64,000 nt of DNA, taken from the NCBI RefSeq assembly GCF_030687575.1, contig NZ_CP117439.1, positions 3,711,501 to 3,775,500 of the forward strand, written 5' to 3'. The DNA comes from Pseudomonas sp. FP2309. Lineage in GTDB: Bacteria; Pseudomonadota; Gammaproteobacteria; Pseudomonadales; Pseudomonadaceae. Below are positions 7,711 through 17,085 of the stretch, in pieces. Below the pieces are notes generated by a model. The model was not told where the DNA came from. It searched no databases and saw nothing but the letters and a program-made list of their open reading frames with translations. Both the position numbers and the translations under genes were made by a program. The first letter of the stretch is position 1, and the number at the start of each line of letters is the position of its first letter.

Positions 7711-9081
7711 TCAACGCGACAACATGAACGTCTCGTACTCCAGATCCTCCAGCGCCGACGACAACCGCGCCAGTCCCAGCAGGACACACATCAGCAACGA
7801 CAGCGTAAACCCATACCCGAAGAAGCTCGGGCCCAGGTGCATGCTGAGCAGGGTAAGGCCGGCGTTGAGCACTGCGAACAGGACGCACAGTTCCAGCACC
7901 ACGCGGCGTTTGTCGAGATAGAAGAACACGTTGAGCAGCGCCATGAAGACGACCTGGATGCTCACGCCGATCAAGTCGATGTAGAACAGTGGCAGGTAGT
8001 AGCTGGAGATCCCCAGCCAGTCCAGCAGGCGTGGTGCGAAGAGGAACAGCAGCACCACGGTGAGGCCCTGGACTTTGCAGATTTCCAGCAGTCCCTGGCG
8101 GATGGACAAGGTCATTTCGGTCTTCAGGGAGCCGATGTGTTGCAGGGTTTCGCCGTCGCGAATGGCCCGGAACAGGCGGTCGTACCATTCGGCGAAGTCG
8201 GTTTCGATGCGCACCAGGAACACGGCCATGCCGGGGATGATCGCGAGGTAGGCAATGAAGATCGGCATGTCGTAGAGGATTGATGCACGCAGTGGGCCGA
8301 TGACGGCGTTGGAGGTGGCCGGATTGAACCAGAACATGATCTTGTCCACCCAGATGCCGAAGTTGTAGAAGAACCCGGTCACCAGCAGGCTCAGGAACAC
8401 GTTGCGACGGTCGAGGAAGTCGAAAGCGATGAGCTTTTCAGCCTGGTATTCGCGCAGGATGTCGTAGAGGTACAGAAAAAGCAGCGTGCTGTGCCCGATC
8501 AACAGCGCCAGCAGCAGGCCTGGCATTTGCAGGAAGCTCAGCAGGTAGGCGCTGGCGACCATCAGCGAATAGCCCACCAGCATTACCAGCAGGATGCGGT
8601 TATATTTTTTCATCCCCGACAGAAAAATGATCACGATCCAGAGGTTGCACAGCACTACGAAGTTCGAGAGCACCAGCACGCGGTAGATCAGCGGCTGGTC
8701 GAACAGCACCGCCAGCAGGATGATGCCCAGTACACCGGCACCCGCGGTGACCAGCAACAATATGCCCAACAGGTTGGGCAGGATGTGCTCGTAGTTGCGC
8801 TGGAACAGTTGGTCGGACACAAACCGGGTAAAGAACAGTTGCAGGCCGCCCGTCAGGATCAACGAGCTGGCCATCAGGTACGTGACCGTCACCAGAAACT
8901 GCCCGACCAGCGAGTTGGGCAACATTAAGCCCAGGCTGATGATGCCCACCAGCATGACGCTGATGATCGACAGCACCCACGGCCCGGAGCTGATCAACCC
9001 GGCATAGACGTAGGCATGCAGGGTGGCGGTGTAAGAGTCGCGCGAGAGGATCTTGCGCAGTTCAAAGCCAATACCGGCCAT
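7711..9081 (-). CDS. pelG: PelG, Pel polysaccharide inner-membrane transporter
   Basis: A 456-residue polytopic membrane protein (about 12 helices) of the MOP/MATE-like exporter superfamily. Its opening MAGIGFELRKIL and the stretch WVDKIMFWFNP are typical of PelG. It is the last gene of the pel operon and probably moves the growing Pel chain across the inner membrane with PelD, PelE and PelF. The ATG at 9081 overlaps the pelF stop by one base (TAATG), with GGAG inside the end of pelF as its ribosome site. The frame stays open upstream to 9321, but that part lies within pelF. Confidence 0.93.
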   Translation of the reverse strand: MAGIGFELRKILSRDSYTATLHAYVYAGLISSGPWVLSIISVMLVGIISLGLMLPNSLVGQFLVTVTYLMASSLILTGGLQLFFTRFVSDQLFQRNYEHILPNLLGILLLVTAGAGVLGIILLAVLFDQPLIYRVLVLSNFVVLCNLWIVIIFLSGMKKYNRILLVMLVGYSLMVASAYLLSFLQMPGLLLALLIGHSTLLFLYLYDILREYQAEKLIAFDFLDRRNVFLSLLVTGFFYNFGIWVDKIMFWFNPATSNAVIGPLRASILYDMPIFIAYLAIIPGMAVFLVRIETDFAEWYDRLFRAIRDGETLQHIGSLKTEMTLSIRQGLLEICKVQGLTVVLLFLFAPRLLDWLGISSYYLPLFYIDLIGVSIQVVFMALLNVFFYLDKRRVVLELCVLFAVLNAGLTLLSMHLGPSFFGYGFTLSLLMCVLLGLARLSSALEDLEYETFMLSR

Positions 9082-10595
9082 TAGCTGTTCTCCATGGCTG
9101 CCTGGTACAGGTCGCGGTAGCGCTGCAGCATCAGGGCTTCGGTGTAATAACGGTTGACCCGCGCCAGGCCGCTGGCCTGCGCGGCTTGCCAGCGTTCGGG
9201 GCTGCGCAGCAGTTCCAGGATGGCGGCGGAGGTGGCCTGTGGGTCGGCGATCGCGACAACCTTGCCCGCCATGCCGAGGTCTCGGTCTTCGGCGCTGCCG
9301 CCTTCGATCAGTTCGCGGCACGAACCCACGTCGCTGCTGACCACCGGCGTGCCGGCGGCCCAGGCTTCAAGGATGACCAAGGGTTGCGCCTCACTGATTG
9401 AGGTCAACACCATCAGGCCAAGCTGGGGCAGGATATCCTGGATACGCTGGAAGCCGAGGAAGTGCACTTTGCCTTCCAGGCCCAGGCTGGCCATGAGGCT
9501 GCGGCATTCGCTGACGTACTCCGGGTCTTCTTCTTCAGGCCCGACGATCCAGCCTTCGACCTCAGGCATGGCGCTGATCACACCGCGCATGGCCCGAAGG
9601 AAGGTTTTCACGTCCTTGATCGGCACCACACGCCCGATCAGGCCCACCCGCGGGGCAATGCCTGGCGCGCGTGTTTCAAGCACGCGGTTCCACTGCGACA
9701 GGTCGATGCCATTGGCAATCAGTTGCGTGCGCGCAGGTTCGGCGCCGTCCTTGATCTGGCGCTGACGGTTGCCGTCATACAGGGCAATGATGTTGTCGGC
9801 GCTGTTGTAGGCCAGTTGGCCAATTCGCTCGAAGTAGCGCACCCACAGCGTACGGATGTAACCCGAGCCGCCGTCGAGGCTGCGGTTCAGCGCCTGGCCG
9901 GAGGCCTCGGCGATCCACGAGGCCTGGGCCAGGTCGATCTTGCGTTCTTTGGTATAGATGCCGTGCTCGCTGAGCACATAGGCGCAGTTCCAGCGTTGCT
10001 TGAGAATGCAGCCCAACAGCCCGGCGTAACCGGTGGAAATCGAATGCAGCACTCGTGCCTGCGGCATCTTGCGCGAGGCCTCGGCCAGCATCAGCAAAGG
10101 CGACTGCAGTGAGCGCAAGGTCCAGAAATAATTGACGAAGGACGGGTCGGCACAATGCTGGCGATAACCTTCGCTGAGCGTCTCCCAACTGGCGCGACTG
10201 CGCACGACGTCGTCGAGGGTCATGTCGCCGCTGGCGATGTAATCGAGCAGCTTCTCACCCAACTCACGCTCAGGCGGGTCCGGGTGATGTAAGAAGCGAT
10301 ACAAGTCGGCCAACTGCTGTGGGTTAGCTTCTCGCGGCGCGCCACGCAGGTGGGTGGGATGAGTCGCATCCTCCAGGAACACTTCTTCGATGTGCAGCAC
10401 GTTGGCCGGCACTTCGTAACGGCGTTTCTCATACGCCGAGCGCTGGCCGCCAATGAACATCACCGAAAAGGTCAGCTCCGGCAGGCCGAGGATCATTTGG
10501 TGAATCCAGCTCGAAACGCCGCCGCGCACGTAAGGCCAGGTGCCTTCGAGCAGCAGGCAGATATCTGCAACCGGTGCTTCTTGCTTGTTACTCAT
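9081..10595 (-). CDS. pelF: PelF, Pel glycosyltransferase (GT4 type)
   Basis: A 504-residue cytosolic glycosyltransferase of GT-B fold. The N-terminal half has the PelF opening (LLLEGTWPYVRGGVSSW) and LSEHGIYTKERK; the C-terminal half has the donor-site GRVVPIKDVKTF and the E-x7-E motif in SEAQPLVILEAW followed by AAGTPVV. In characterised Pel systems PelF uses UDP-GlcNAc and UDP-GalNAc to build a partly deacetylated polymer. It overlaps pelE by 8 bases and pelG by 1, so expression is tightly coupled. All expected motifs are present. Confidence 0.95.
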   Translation of the reverse strand: MSNKQEAPVADICLLLEGTWPYVRGGVSSWIHQMILGLPELTFSVMFIGGQRSAYEKRRYEVPANVLHIEEVFLEDATHPTHLRGAPREANPQQLADLYRFLHHPDPPERELGEKLLDYIASGDMTLDDVVRSRASWETLSEGYRQHCADPSFVNYFWTLRSLQSPLLMLAEASRKMPQARVLHSISTGYAGLLGCILKQRWNCAYVLSEHGIYTKERKIDLAQASWIAEASGQALNRSLDGGSGYIRTLWVRYFERIGQLAYNSADNIIALYDGNRQRQIKDGAEPARTQLIANGIDLSQWNRVLETRAPGIAPRVGLIGRVVPIKDVKTFLRAMRGVISAMPEVEGWIVGPEEEDPEYVSECRSLMASLGLEGKVHFLGFQRIQDILPQLGLMVLTSISEAQPLVILEAWAAGTPVVSSDVGSCRELIEGGSAEDRDLGMAGKVVAIADPQATSAAILELLRSPERWQAAQASGLARVNRYYTEALMLQRYRDLYQAAMENS

Positions 10596-11580
10596 TCCAG
10601 CTCCTCACCAACTCAGCGAACGGTGGCCGCTGGCGGGTTTCCTCGGGAAGGCTGGCGAGCAACCCGGGGATTTCGTGATAACGACCGGCCTCGAACGCCA
10701 GCTCTGCGCGAAATGGCAAGACCTGGGCCGAGCCCATGCCGTTTTCTTCCGCCAGGCGCAGAAGTGATTCGGCGCGCTCGTTCTCGCCGCGCTCCAGTGC
10801 GATACGGCCAGCCAGTAGAAACAACTCGCCGCCCTCGCCCGCCGCCAGGCCCTGCTCGGCATGCTCGCTGGCCTGGTTGAGGACGTGCTCCAGCACGCTG
10901 CCTTGCGCTAGACCGAGGTAGGCCAGTTCCCAATACCAGCGCGCCAACATACTGTGGACCGGACCTGCAGTGCGCGAACTGACATCCACCAGTTGCTCAA
11001 GGGCCATCTGGATGTGCAGGTTGATGTCGCTTTCCTGCTTGTCGAGCATCGAGTAAGCGAGCAGGCGTACGTCATCGCTGGGGTCGCCAAGCGCCAACTT
11101 GAGAATGGGCACCGCGTCCTTGCCGGGCATCCGTCGCGTGGCCAACAAGGCCGACAAACGCTGGTCCGGATCGGGCGCGTGGCGCAACACATCCTGTAAG
11201 CCGCCATCCGCGAAAACCGGCTTGTGCAACTGCGTCTGCGCGCGGTACGGCAAGCTTGGAATGCCAACGGCCTGCCAGGCTTGTCTGTCGCGTTTGCGCG
11301 GCAAGTACAGAGCCGGGAAGATCGCGGCCATCACACCCAGGGTGCCGATGAGCGGAACAAAGAACGCCAGGCTGAAGATGAACAGCGGGCTCCAGGGCAA
11401 GGGCTTGCGGTAGCGGGCTGGCAGCAACAGCCACACGGCCGCGCACAGCATCAGGCAGGCGAAGCCGTGGCTGAAGGTGAAGACCAGCAATTGGTCGATT
11501 TGAGGCGCGTCGAGCCACAAGCTCGCCAAGCTGCCCGACTCTAACACCAAGGCTCCGCTAAACAGCCACTTGCTGATCAT
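10588..11580 (-). CDS. pelE: PelE, Pel inner-membrane scaffold with TPR-like helices
   Basis: A 330-residue protein with two N-terminal transmembrane segments (about residues 5-55 and 65-95), followed by a helical cytosolic region with the spacing of tetratricopeptide repeats (for example LERGENERAESLLRLAEENG). PelE belongs to the inner-membrane synthase complex with PelD, PelF and PelG. It overlaps pelD by 23 bases and pelF by 8. The length agrees with known PelE proteins. Confidence 0.92.
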   Translation of the reverse strand: MISKWLFSGALVLESGSLASLWLDAPQIDQLLVFTFSHGFACLMLCAAVWLLLPARYRKPLPWSPLFIFSLAFFVPLIGTLGVMAAIFPALYLPRKRDRQAWQAVGIPSLPYRAQTQLHKPVFADGGLQDVLRHAPDPDQRLSALLATRRMPGKDAVPILKLALGDPSDDVRLLAYSMLDKQESDINLHIQMALEQLVDVSSRTAGPVHSMLARWYWELAYLGLAQGSVLEHVLNQASEHAEQGLAAGEGGELFLLAGRIALERGENERAESLLRLAEENGMGSAQVLPFRAELAFEAGRYHEIPGLLASLPEETRQRPPFAELVRSWNE

Positions 11581-12934
11581 TCAGGCCACACTCGTTGTAA
11601 AGGAAATTACGCAGCCCGTTTCGGTCACAGCCAGGCTCCAGATTGAAAGGCATAATCCGGACGCCCAGGCTCTGGAAGTCGCTGTCGATACCAAAATGCT
11701 CGTGCAGCAACAGGCTGATACGGGCCAGGTAGCCCTCTGTGCCTTGCGGACTGGTCAACGGCAACAGCACCAGCAGCAGCGCGTGATCGCGGTTGTTGCG
11801 CACCGGCAAGTGCAGGTCCAGGCCGCGCTGGCTGCGTTCCATCAGGCGCGTCAGCTCGTCATTGGGGCGCGTCATCTCAAACGCGAACAACCCGGCCGGC
11901 AATGTATGCTGCTCGATGTCCACCAGCGAGCGCTTGAGTTGCAGTGTGAACTGCTGGGCGTCGGCGTTCGGCAGTTGCAGCACTTGCGGGTCGCGGCGCA
12001 GCAGGTCGGCGATGTGGCCGGCCAGCAGCGACAACAGGCTCAGGGTGCGGTCCTGGAACGCAAAGAACGGCATTTGCCGAACCGCCAGGATGGCCAACAG
12101 GCGCCCTTCGGCGTCGATCAACGGGATGCACGCTTGCAGCGAAGAAAACTGCGACGAGTTGCCGGAATCAATCAACTCCTGGCGCACGCTGACCAGCTCA
12201 CCGCGCTCAAGGCACAGCTTGATCAGCTCATCTGAAGCGTCCAACGGCCCCATCACACCGATCATCGCCAGGGCTTGAGGCAGTATGTTTTTTTCACTGT
12301 CGTCGACGCGGTACAAACCAGCCACGCGCAAGGCGCCGTACTGACCGAGCATCGCCACGATGGGCTCGGCCAACTCGCCCAGTGCATCGCCTTCGACCGG
12401 CATGCCGCGCAGTTTGTCCCGCAGGCCCAGCAAGGAGCTGCGCAGGCTCTGGTCGCTGCCCGCCATACGCTGTTCGAGCAGGTCATGGGAGACCCGCAGA
12501 ATCTGGTGCGCGCGGGTGAACTCGTCGAGACGGTACTGACGGTATTCATTGGCCATTTGCAGGCGTTCCAGACGGCGCGTCCACAGGTCACGCACTTCAC
12601 CGACCAGCATCCCGCACACCAGCACGCCGACGATAAACGACGGATCAATCTGCGTATAACCTTCGTGTCCGCTGCTGCGCAGCGCAAACAGCACCGCCAC
12701 CACCAGTACCGCGCTGAACAACCCGCGCACAAAACCGTAACGTACCCCTGACAGCAGCGGCGCAAGGATCGGCCAAGGGAAACCGGCATGCATCTGCAAC
12801 GGGTCTTCAGGCGTCAACCAGAAGCCGAGACCGATCGCCAGACCGGTCACCAGTATCGTTTCCAGCCAAGACACCGGCCCGCTGGCTCGCGGTGCCAGGC
12901 TGTAATCCATGTGTGGAGAATTCATTGCGTTCAC
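11558..12934 (-). CDS. pelD: PelD, c-di-GMP receptor of the Pel synthase
   Basis: A 458-residue protein with four N-terminal transmembrane helices (about 20-110), a coiled segment (120-155), a GAF domain (about 165-315) and a degenerate GGDEF domain (about 325-455). The c-di-GMP inhibitory-site motif RxxD is present as RGLD at 370-373, with a further Arg at 405 in the place of the third binding residue known from P. aeruginosa PelD. Arg165 may be the arginine contributed by the linker. The active GGDEF signature is absent, as expected of a receptor rather than a cyclase. PelD therefore should make Pel production depend on c-di-GMP here. Confidence 0.95.
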   Translation of the reverse strand: MNAMNSPHMDYSLAPRASGPVSWLETILVTGLAIGLGFWLTPEDPLQMHAGFPWPILAPLLSGVRYGFVRGLFSAVLVVAVLFALRSSGHEGYTQIDPSFIVGVLVCGMLVGEVRDLWTRRLERLQMANEYRQYRLDEFTRAHQILRVSHDLLEQRMAGSDQSLRSSLLGLRDKLRGMPVEGDALGELAEPIVAMLGQYGALRVAGLYRVDDSEKNILPQALAMIGVMGPLDASDELIKLCLERGELVSVRQELIDSGNSSQFSSLQACIPLIDAEGRLLAILAVRQMPFFAFQDRTLSLLSLLAGHIADLLRRDPQVLQLPNADAQQFTLQLKRSLVDIEQHTLPAGLFAFEMTRPNDELTRLMERSQRGLDLHLPVRNNRDHALLLVLLPLTSPQGTEGYLARISLLLHEHFGIDSDFQSLGVRIMPFNLEPGCDRNGLRNFLYNECGLNDQQVAV

Positions 12935-13449
12935 TCGAACCGAAGGGCGCCAACAAGTTTGTCGATGACTGTTTGAGCATTGCCCGCCAGGCTTTCACGG
13001 GACCAGCCGGCGCGGGCGCCACTTTTGCTCCACAGCACACGGCCGCTGCTGGCTTCCAGCACGCGCAGGCTGATGCCCACCGCCGGCTCGCCGTCCAGGC
13101 CGTTCTTGTACTGCCACTCTTCAACGCTGCCCGCGACCACGTAATCGAGTTTCTGCTCACGGGCCCAATCGAGGGCACCGGCCAGACGCTCATTGTCGTC
13201 CATCAAGGCTTGTTCGCCCTGGGTGGTGACAGGGTAAACCCGTGGTTGCAGACCATGGCTGCTGAGCACACTGAGCAGGATCTGCTCGCTGCGCTCACCG
13301 GCTTGCGGGGTCTGCGAATAGTTGACCATCGGCATGATGCCCCACTGCGCATTGCGCGGCAGGTTCGGGCTGGTCTCACTGGTGAAGCTTGAGCAGCCGG
13401 CAACGAACAGGACTGTCAGAGCCAGGCTCAGGTTACGAATTACTTGCAT
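12931..13449 (-). CDS. pelC: PelC, outer-membrane lipoprotein of Pel export
   Basis: A 172-residue lipoprotein with the lipobox VAGC at about residues 16-19. PelC forms a ring on the periplasmic face of the outer membrane and funnels the polymer to the PelB pore. The mature domain with MPMVNYSQTPQAGERSEQIL and LDYVVAGSVEEWQYK fits this family. It overlaps pelD by four bases and starts 27 bases after the pelB stop. Confidence 0.93.
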   Translation of the reverse strand: MQVIRNLSLALTVLFVAGCSSFTSETSPNLPRNAQWGIMPMVNYSQTPQAGERSEQILLSVLSSHGLQPRVYPVTTQGEQALMDDNERLAGALDWAREQKLDYVVAGSVEEWQYKNGLDGEPAVGISLRVLEASSGRVLWSKSGARAGWSRESLAGNAQTVIDKLVGALRFE

Positions 13450-13476
13450 AGGTTTTCTCCCGTAGAGATTCTGTAA

Positions 13477-16400
13477 TCAGCGCCCGAAACGCACGCCGTA
13501 GCTCATGCCCAGTGTTCCGCCGGATTTGCCATCCCCGCCTTGTGGCGCAGATTGGTACCCGACGGTCAGGGCCAGTTCGTCGTCACCCAGCACTTCAAAG
13601 CCGATGCCGGTGTTCATGCCGTAGTTAAAGGTTTGGTCTGTCCACTGCCAGCCTGCCGTCACGTCCACCAGCCAGGTGTATTGCGGCTTGGTGCGCACCA
13701 GCGCGCCAGGGATGCCGCGACGCCAGGTGGTACCGACGTAGAGTTGGCCGTAGCGGCTTTGCAGCAGGTTGTCGGCGGTGACCGGGTCTACATCAAGAGG
13801 ATCTGGCAGCCCCGTATCGACCTCTATGGACTGAGGCGTGACCCTGACGGCACCGCCGTTGCGGCTGGACAGGTACTCCAGCTCCCGATCCTTCACGTTG
13901 TTTTTCTGATAATCCGCACCGCCGCGCACCGTCCAGTTAGGCCCGGCGAATTCCAGCGTGTGGTTAAGCTCCACCTTCAGCGCATGCCCGGTACCCAGCG
14001 AGTCGCCGGCACGGGTAGAGAACGAGCGCTGCGCCACTTCCCAGCTCAACTGGTCCCGCGCGGTCAGGCCATGACGCCCGCCGACCCAGGCACGGTCCTG
14101 CTGGCCGAAGGCGCGCATCAAGCCGCTGTCGTCACTCTTGCGATGCCAGTCCAGGCCGGTCTCGAGTTGATGGCGGGTACCCAGTTGCCACATGCGCGAC
14201 AGCCCCAGGCCGTTGCGATCGTCGTCCTTACGCTGGCTGGTGTCGGCGAACACCTTCCAGCTGCCGTTTTCCACCGAACGAATCAAGGTCAGGGCTGCGT
14301 TGCTCTCGTCACCGATCCTCGATGAAATAATGTCGTCGCCCTTGTAGTTGCCGTGCTCCATTTCGAGATCGGCGTACCAGTTGTCACCCAGGTTGTGCGC
14401 GATTTCCAAACGCGGCGCATCAAACGAGAGACCACCGAAGTCCTGCTTCTGGTAGGACAGCAGCGCGCCTTGCGGGGTGCTTTCGTGGATCTCCACGGCT
14501 TGACGGCGCAGTTGCTCGCGCACCGACTCCGGTTGCTCGTCACCCAGTGCGGTCAGGCTGGTATCCAGCGCTTCGTTGTCGCGACCCAACCGGCTGAGTG
14601 CCTGCGCACGTTGCGCAGGGTTCAAGTCGCTGCTGGCCAACAGGGTTTCAACCTGAGCCTTGTTGCGGCTGCGCAGGGCTTCCTGAATCTGCTCGTAACG
14701 GTCGACCTTGAGGCCTTGGCCACGCGCCCATTCCAGCCATTGGTCTTTCTGCGACTCCTGATTGGTCGCATCCAGCCGTGCCAGCAGGCGCTCGAACCAC
14801 ATCTGCTTCATCGACGGCGAACCGTCTTTCCACTTCAATAGTTCCTGCTGCGCCTTGCGTGGCGAGTAGCTGCTGGACATCAATCGCAACCAGATTGCGT
14901 AGCGCGGGGACGAAGGTTGCAGCCCTTCAGCCTCGGGATGGCGCAGCAGTTTCAAGCGCAGCCGTTGCGCTGCGTCCTGGTAGCCGGCGGTGTCCAGTGC
15001 ATCGGCGTAGGCCGCCTGCACCAGCCAGTCGTTCGGGGTTAGCTTGAGGTACATGCGGTACCACGCCAACGCCTCGGTATCGCGACTCAGCAATTGACTG
15101 GCGCTGGCAAACGGCAGCCAGAGCAGGCGGTCTTCACGCGCATAGGCGCGCCACTTGGACAGCAGTGGCTTGAGTTTCTCGGTGTAGCCCTGGTCGACAT
15201 ACAGCCAGATCATGCGCTCGCGGAACAGGTTGTCATTGGGGTAGCGCGACAGGCCCAGCAGGTACAAACGCTCGGCTTCGGCGGTGTCGCCCTGCTCAAT
15301 CGCCAATGCACCCCGCACGGCCAGGACCTGGGCTTGCTCGTAGGCCTCCGGGTACTGTTTAGCGTCTTCGAGCAATGCGACCACTTGGTCCCACTCCTGC
15401 AATTCCTGGGCGAGCTGCAAGGCCTCGACCAAGCGTTGCGGGTCTTGGGCGCGTTTCCAACTGGCGACCATCAGGGCCAGGGCGCGCTGTGGGTCACGGG
15501 TGCGGTAAAGGGTGATCAGCTGACTTTCGTCACCACTGACCAGCTTGCCGTTGATGGCGAGCAGGCGCTCCAGCGAAACGCGCAAGTCGTCATCACGCTC
15601 CAAATCCCAGGCCAGGCTGGCGCGTGCGTGCCAGTACTCCGGGTCCTTGATCGACGGATCGTCCAACTTCACGATGTCCCATGCAGCCTGCTCGTCGAAC
15701 AGCTTCATCTCGGTGCCGACCCAGTCCACCCGCTCGGCCGAGGTCAGGGTGAAGCGTTGGGCGTAGTCGTTGTAAACCTTGCTTCTTGCGGCGAACTGCC
15801 CGGTGTTGTCCACATTTTGCAGCAAGCGCGTCCACGCCAGGCGGTGCCCTGGGTATTTGCGCAGGTAGGTGCGCAACCAGGCCTCGGCCTCGGCAGGCGT
15901 GCCGCGCGATTCGTGGCCGTAGATCAATGCGTCCAGCTCGATATCAGTGAGCGCGCGCTGTTGCATGATCTCGGCAAGCAGCGGGATTGAACGGTCGAAA
16001 TCGAACTGCTGGCTGGCCAGGCGCCAGGCGTGCTCGCGGGTTTTCGGGTCTTCCTTCAGCTTGAGCACACGAATCCAATAACCCAAGGCTGCTGCGTTAT
16101 CGCCGCGCCACTCACCGAGCAGCGCCATTTGCTCGAGCAGTTCAATGTCGTCCGGATAATCGACCGTCAATTGCTGACCGGTTTCCCAGGCGCCTGCCAG
16201 GTCGTTGATGGCCAGGCGCACGTGGAATTCTTTCAGCGCAATTTTCGGGTTGTCCGGCTGCACCTCGCGCCACTGCTTGAGTACGCGTTGCGCCAAGTCA
16301 AAGCGTTTGGTTGCCACCGCCACGTCGACGCCCTGCTCCAGCCAGGCCACATCGGTCTGGGGGTTCGTCAGTTGGGGCAATTCGTCGGACAGCACCTGCG

Positions 16401-17085
16401 CGGCCTGTTCATCGCGACCCGCCGACAGCAGGCTGTCGAACGCCAATTGCGCATAGTCACGGCGCTCTGCCGGCTGCTGGGTGTCGCGCCTGAGTTGCAG
16501 GTAAATATCTGCAGCAAGCTCCGGTTTGCCACTGGCCATGTACCACTGCGCGGCCGATTTGAGTGCCTCGGCACGCTGTGCCGGATCGCGCGCGGCGATT
16601 TCTTCGTACACCCCGGCGGCGAACTCGGGCGCCTGTAAAGCCAGCGCCCGCGCCGCCAGGTTTTGCAACTGAGGCATGGGCAGCTTGTGATAATCGAAGC
16701 TCCCCAGACGCTCGACCAGCGCCTGCTGCGCAATCAGGTCGTCGCTGCTGGTGGCAACCAGCGCGTCCAGTTCAAGGCGATAGTAAGCCTGGGTTTCAGG
16801 CTGCGGCTTGGGCCACGCATCCAGGTGCTGGCGCGCTTTGGTGTAGTCACCGAGGCGGATCAACAGATCGACCAGTTGCAGGCGCAAGTGATCGTCGTCC
16901 GGGTGCGCCGTGAGCAGCAGCTCGGCATAGTTGGCCGATACTGCATCAGGCTGGCGACCGTCGGGTTGGAACACTTCTTCGCGCTGGAAGGTCGCCCACA
17001 ACAGGCCACCCACTGCGACTGTCACTACCGCCAATGCCCAAGGATTGAGCAGGCGGCTGCTTTTAGTTGCAGAGGAGCTGACCAT
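13477..17085 (-). CDS. pelB: PelB, outer-membrane beta-barrel with long TPR domain
   Basis: A 1202-residue protein. Residues 13-32 form a membrane anchor, residues about 45-870 are a long series of TPR helices (many A/L-rich 34-residue units such as LEQMALLGEWRGDNAAALGY), and the last 300 or so residues alternate like beta strands and end in MSYGVRFGR, a C-terminal aromatic/charged pattern typical of outer-membrane barrels. PelB exports Pel across the outer membrane, and its TPRs localise and stimulate PelA. The start lies 23 bases inside pelA, giving overlap. Confidence 0.95.
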   Translation of the reverse strand: MVSSSATKSSRLLNPWALAVVTVAVGGLLWATFQREEVFQPDGRQPDAVSANYAELLLTAHPDDDHLRLQLVDLLIRLGDYTKARQHLDAWPKPQPETQAYYRLELDALVATSSDDLIAQQALVERLGSFDYHKLPMPQLQNLAARALALQAPEFAAGVYEEIAARDPAQRAEALKSAAQWYMASGKPELAADIYLQLRRDTQQPAERRDYAQLAFDSLLSAGRDEQAAQVLSDELPQLTNPQTDVAWLEQGVDVAVATKRFDLAQRVLKQWREVQPDNPKIALKEFHVRLAINDLAGAWETGQQLTVDYPDDIELLEQMALLGEWRGDNAAALGYWIRVLKLKEDPKTREHAWRLASQQFDFDRSIPLLAEIMQQRALTDIELDALIYGHESRGTPAEAEAWLRTYLRKYPGHRLAWTRLLQNVDNTGQFAARSKVYNDYAQRFTLTSAERVDWVGTEMKLFDEQAAWDIVKLDDPSIKDPEYWHARASLAWDLERDDDLRVSLERLLAINGKLVSGDESQLITLYRTRDPQRALALMVASWKRAQDPQRLVEALQLAQELQEWDQVVALLEDAKQYPEAYEQAQVLAVRGALAIEQGDTAEAERLYLLGLSRYPNDNLFRERMIWLYVDQGYTEKLKPLLSKWRAYAREDRLLWLPFASASQLLSRDTEALAWYRMYLKLTPNDWLVQAAYADALDTAGYQDAAQRLRLKLLRHPEAEGLQPSSPRYAIWLRLMSSSYSPRKAQQELLKWKDGSPSMKQMWFERLLARLDATNQESQKDQWLEWARGQGLKVDRYEQIQEALRSRNKAQVETLLASSDLNPAQRAQALSRLGRDNEALDTSLTALGDEQPESVREQLRRQAVEIHESTPQGALLSYQKQDFGGLSFDAPRLEIAHNLGDNWYADLEMEHGNYKGDDIISSRIGDESNAALTLIRSVENGSWKVFADTSQRKDDDRNGLGLSRMWQLGTRHQLETGLDWHRKSDDSGLMRAFGQQDRAWVGGRHGLTARDQLSWEVAQRSFSTRAGDSLGTGHALKVELNHTLEFAGPNWTVRGGADYQKNNVKDRELEYLSSRNGGAVRVTPQSIEVDTGLPDPLDVDPVTADNLLQSRYGQLYVGTTWRRGIPGALVRTKPQYTWLVDVTAGWQWTDQTFNYGMNTGIGFEVLGDDELALTVGYQSAPQGGDGKSGGTLGMSYGVRFGR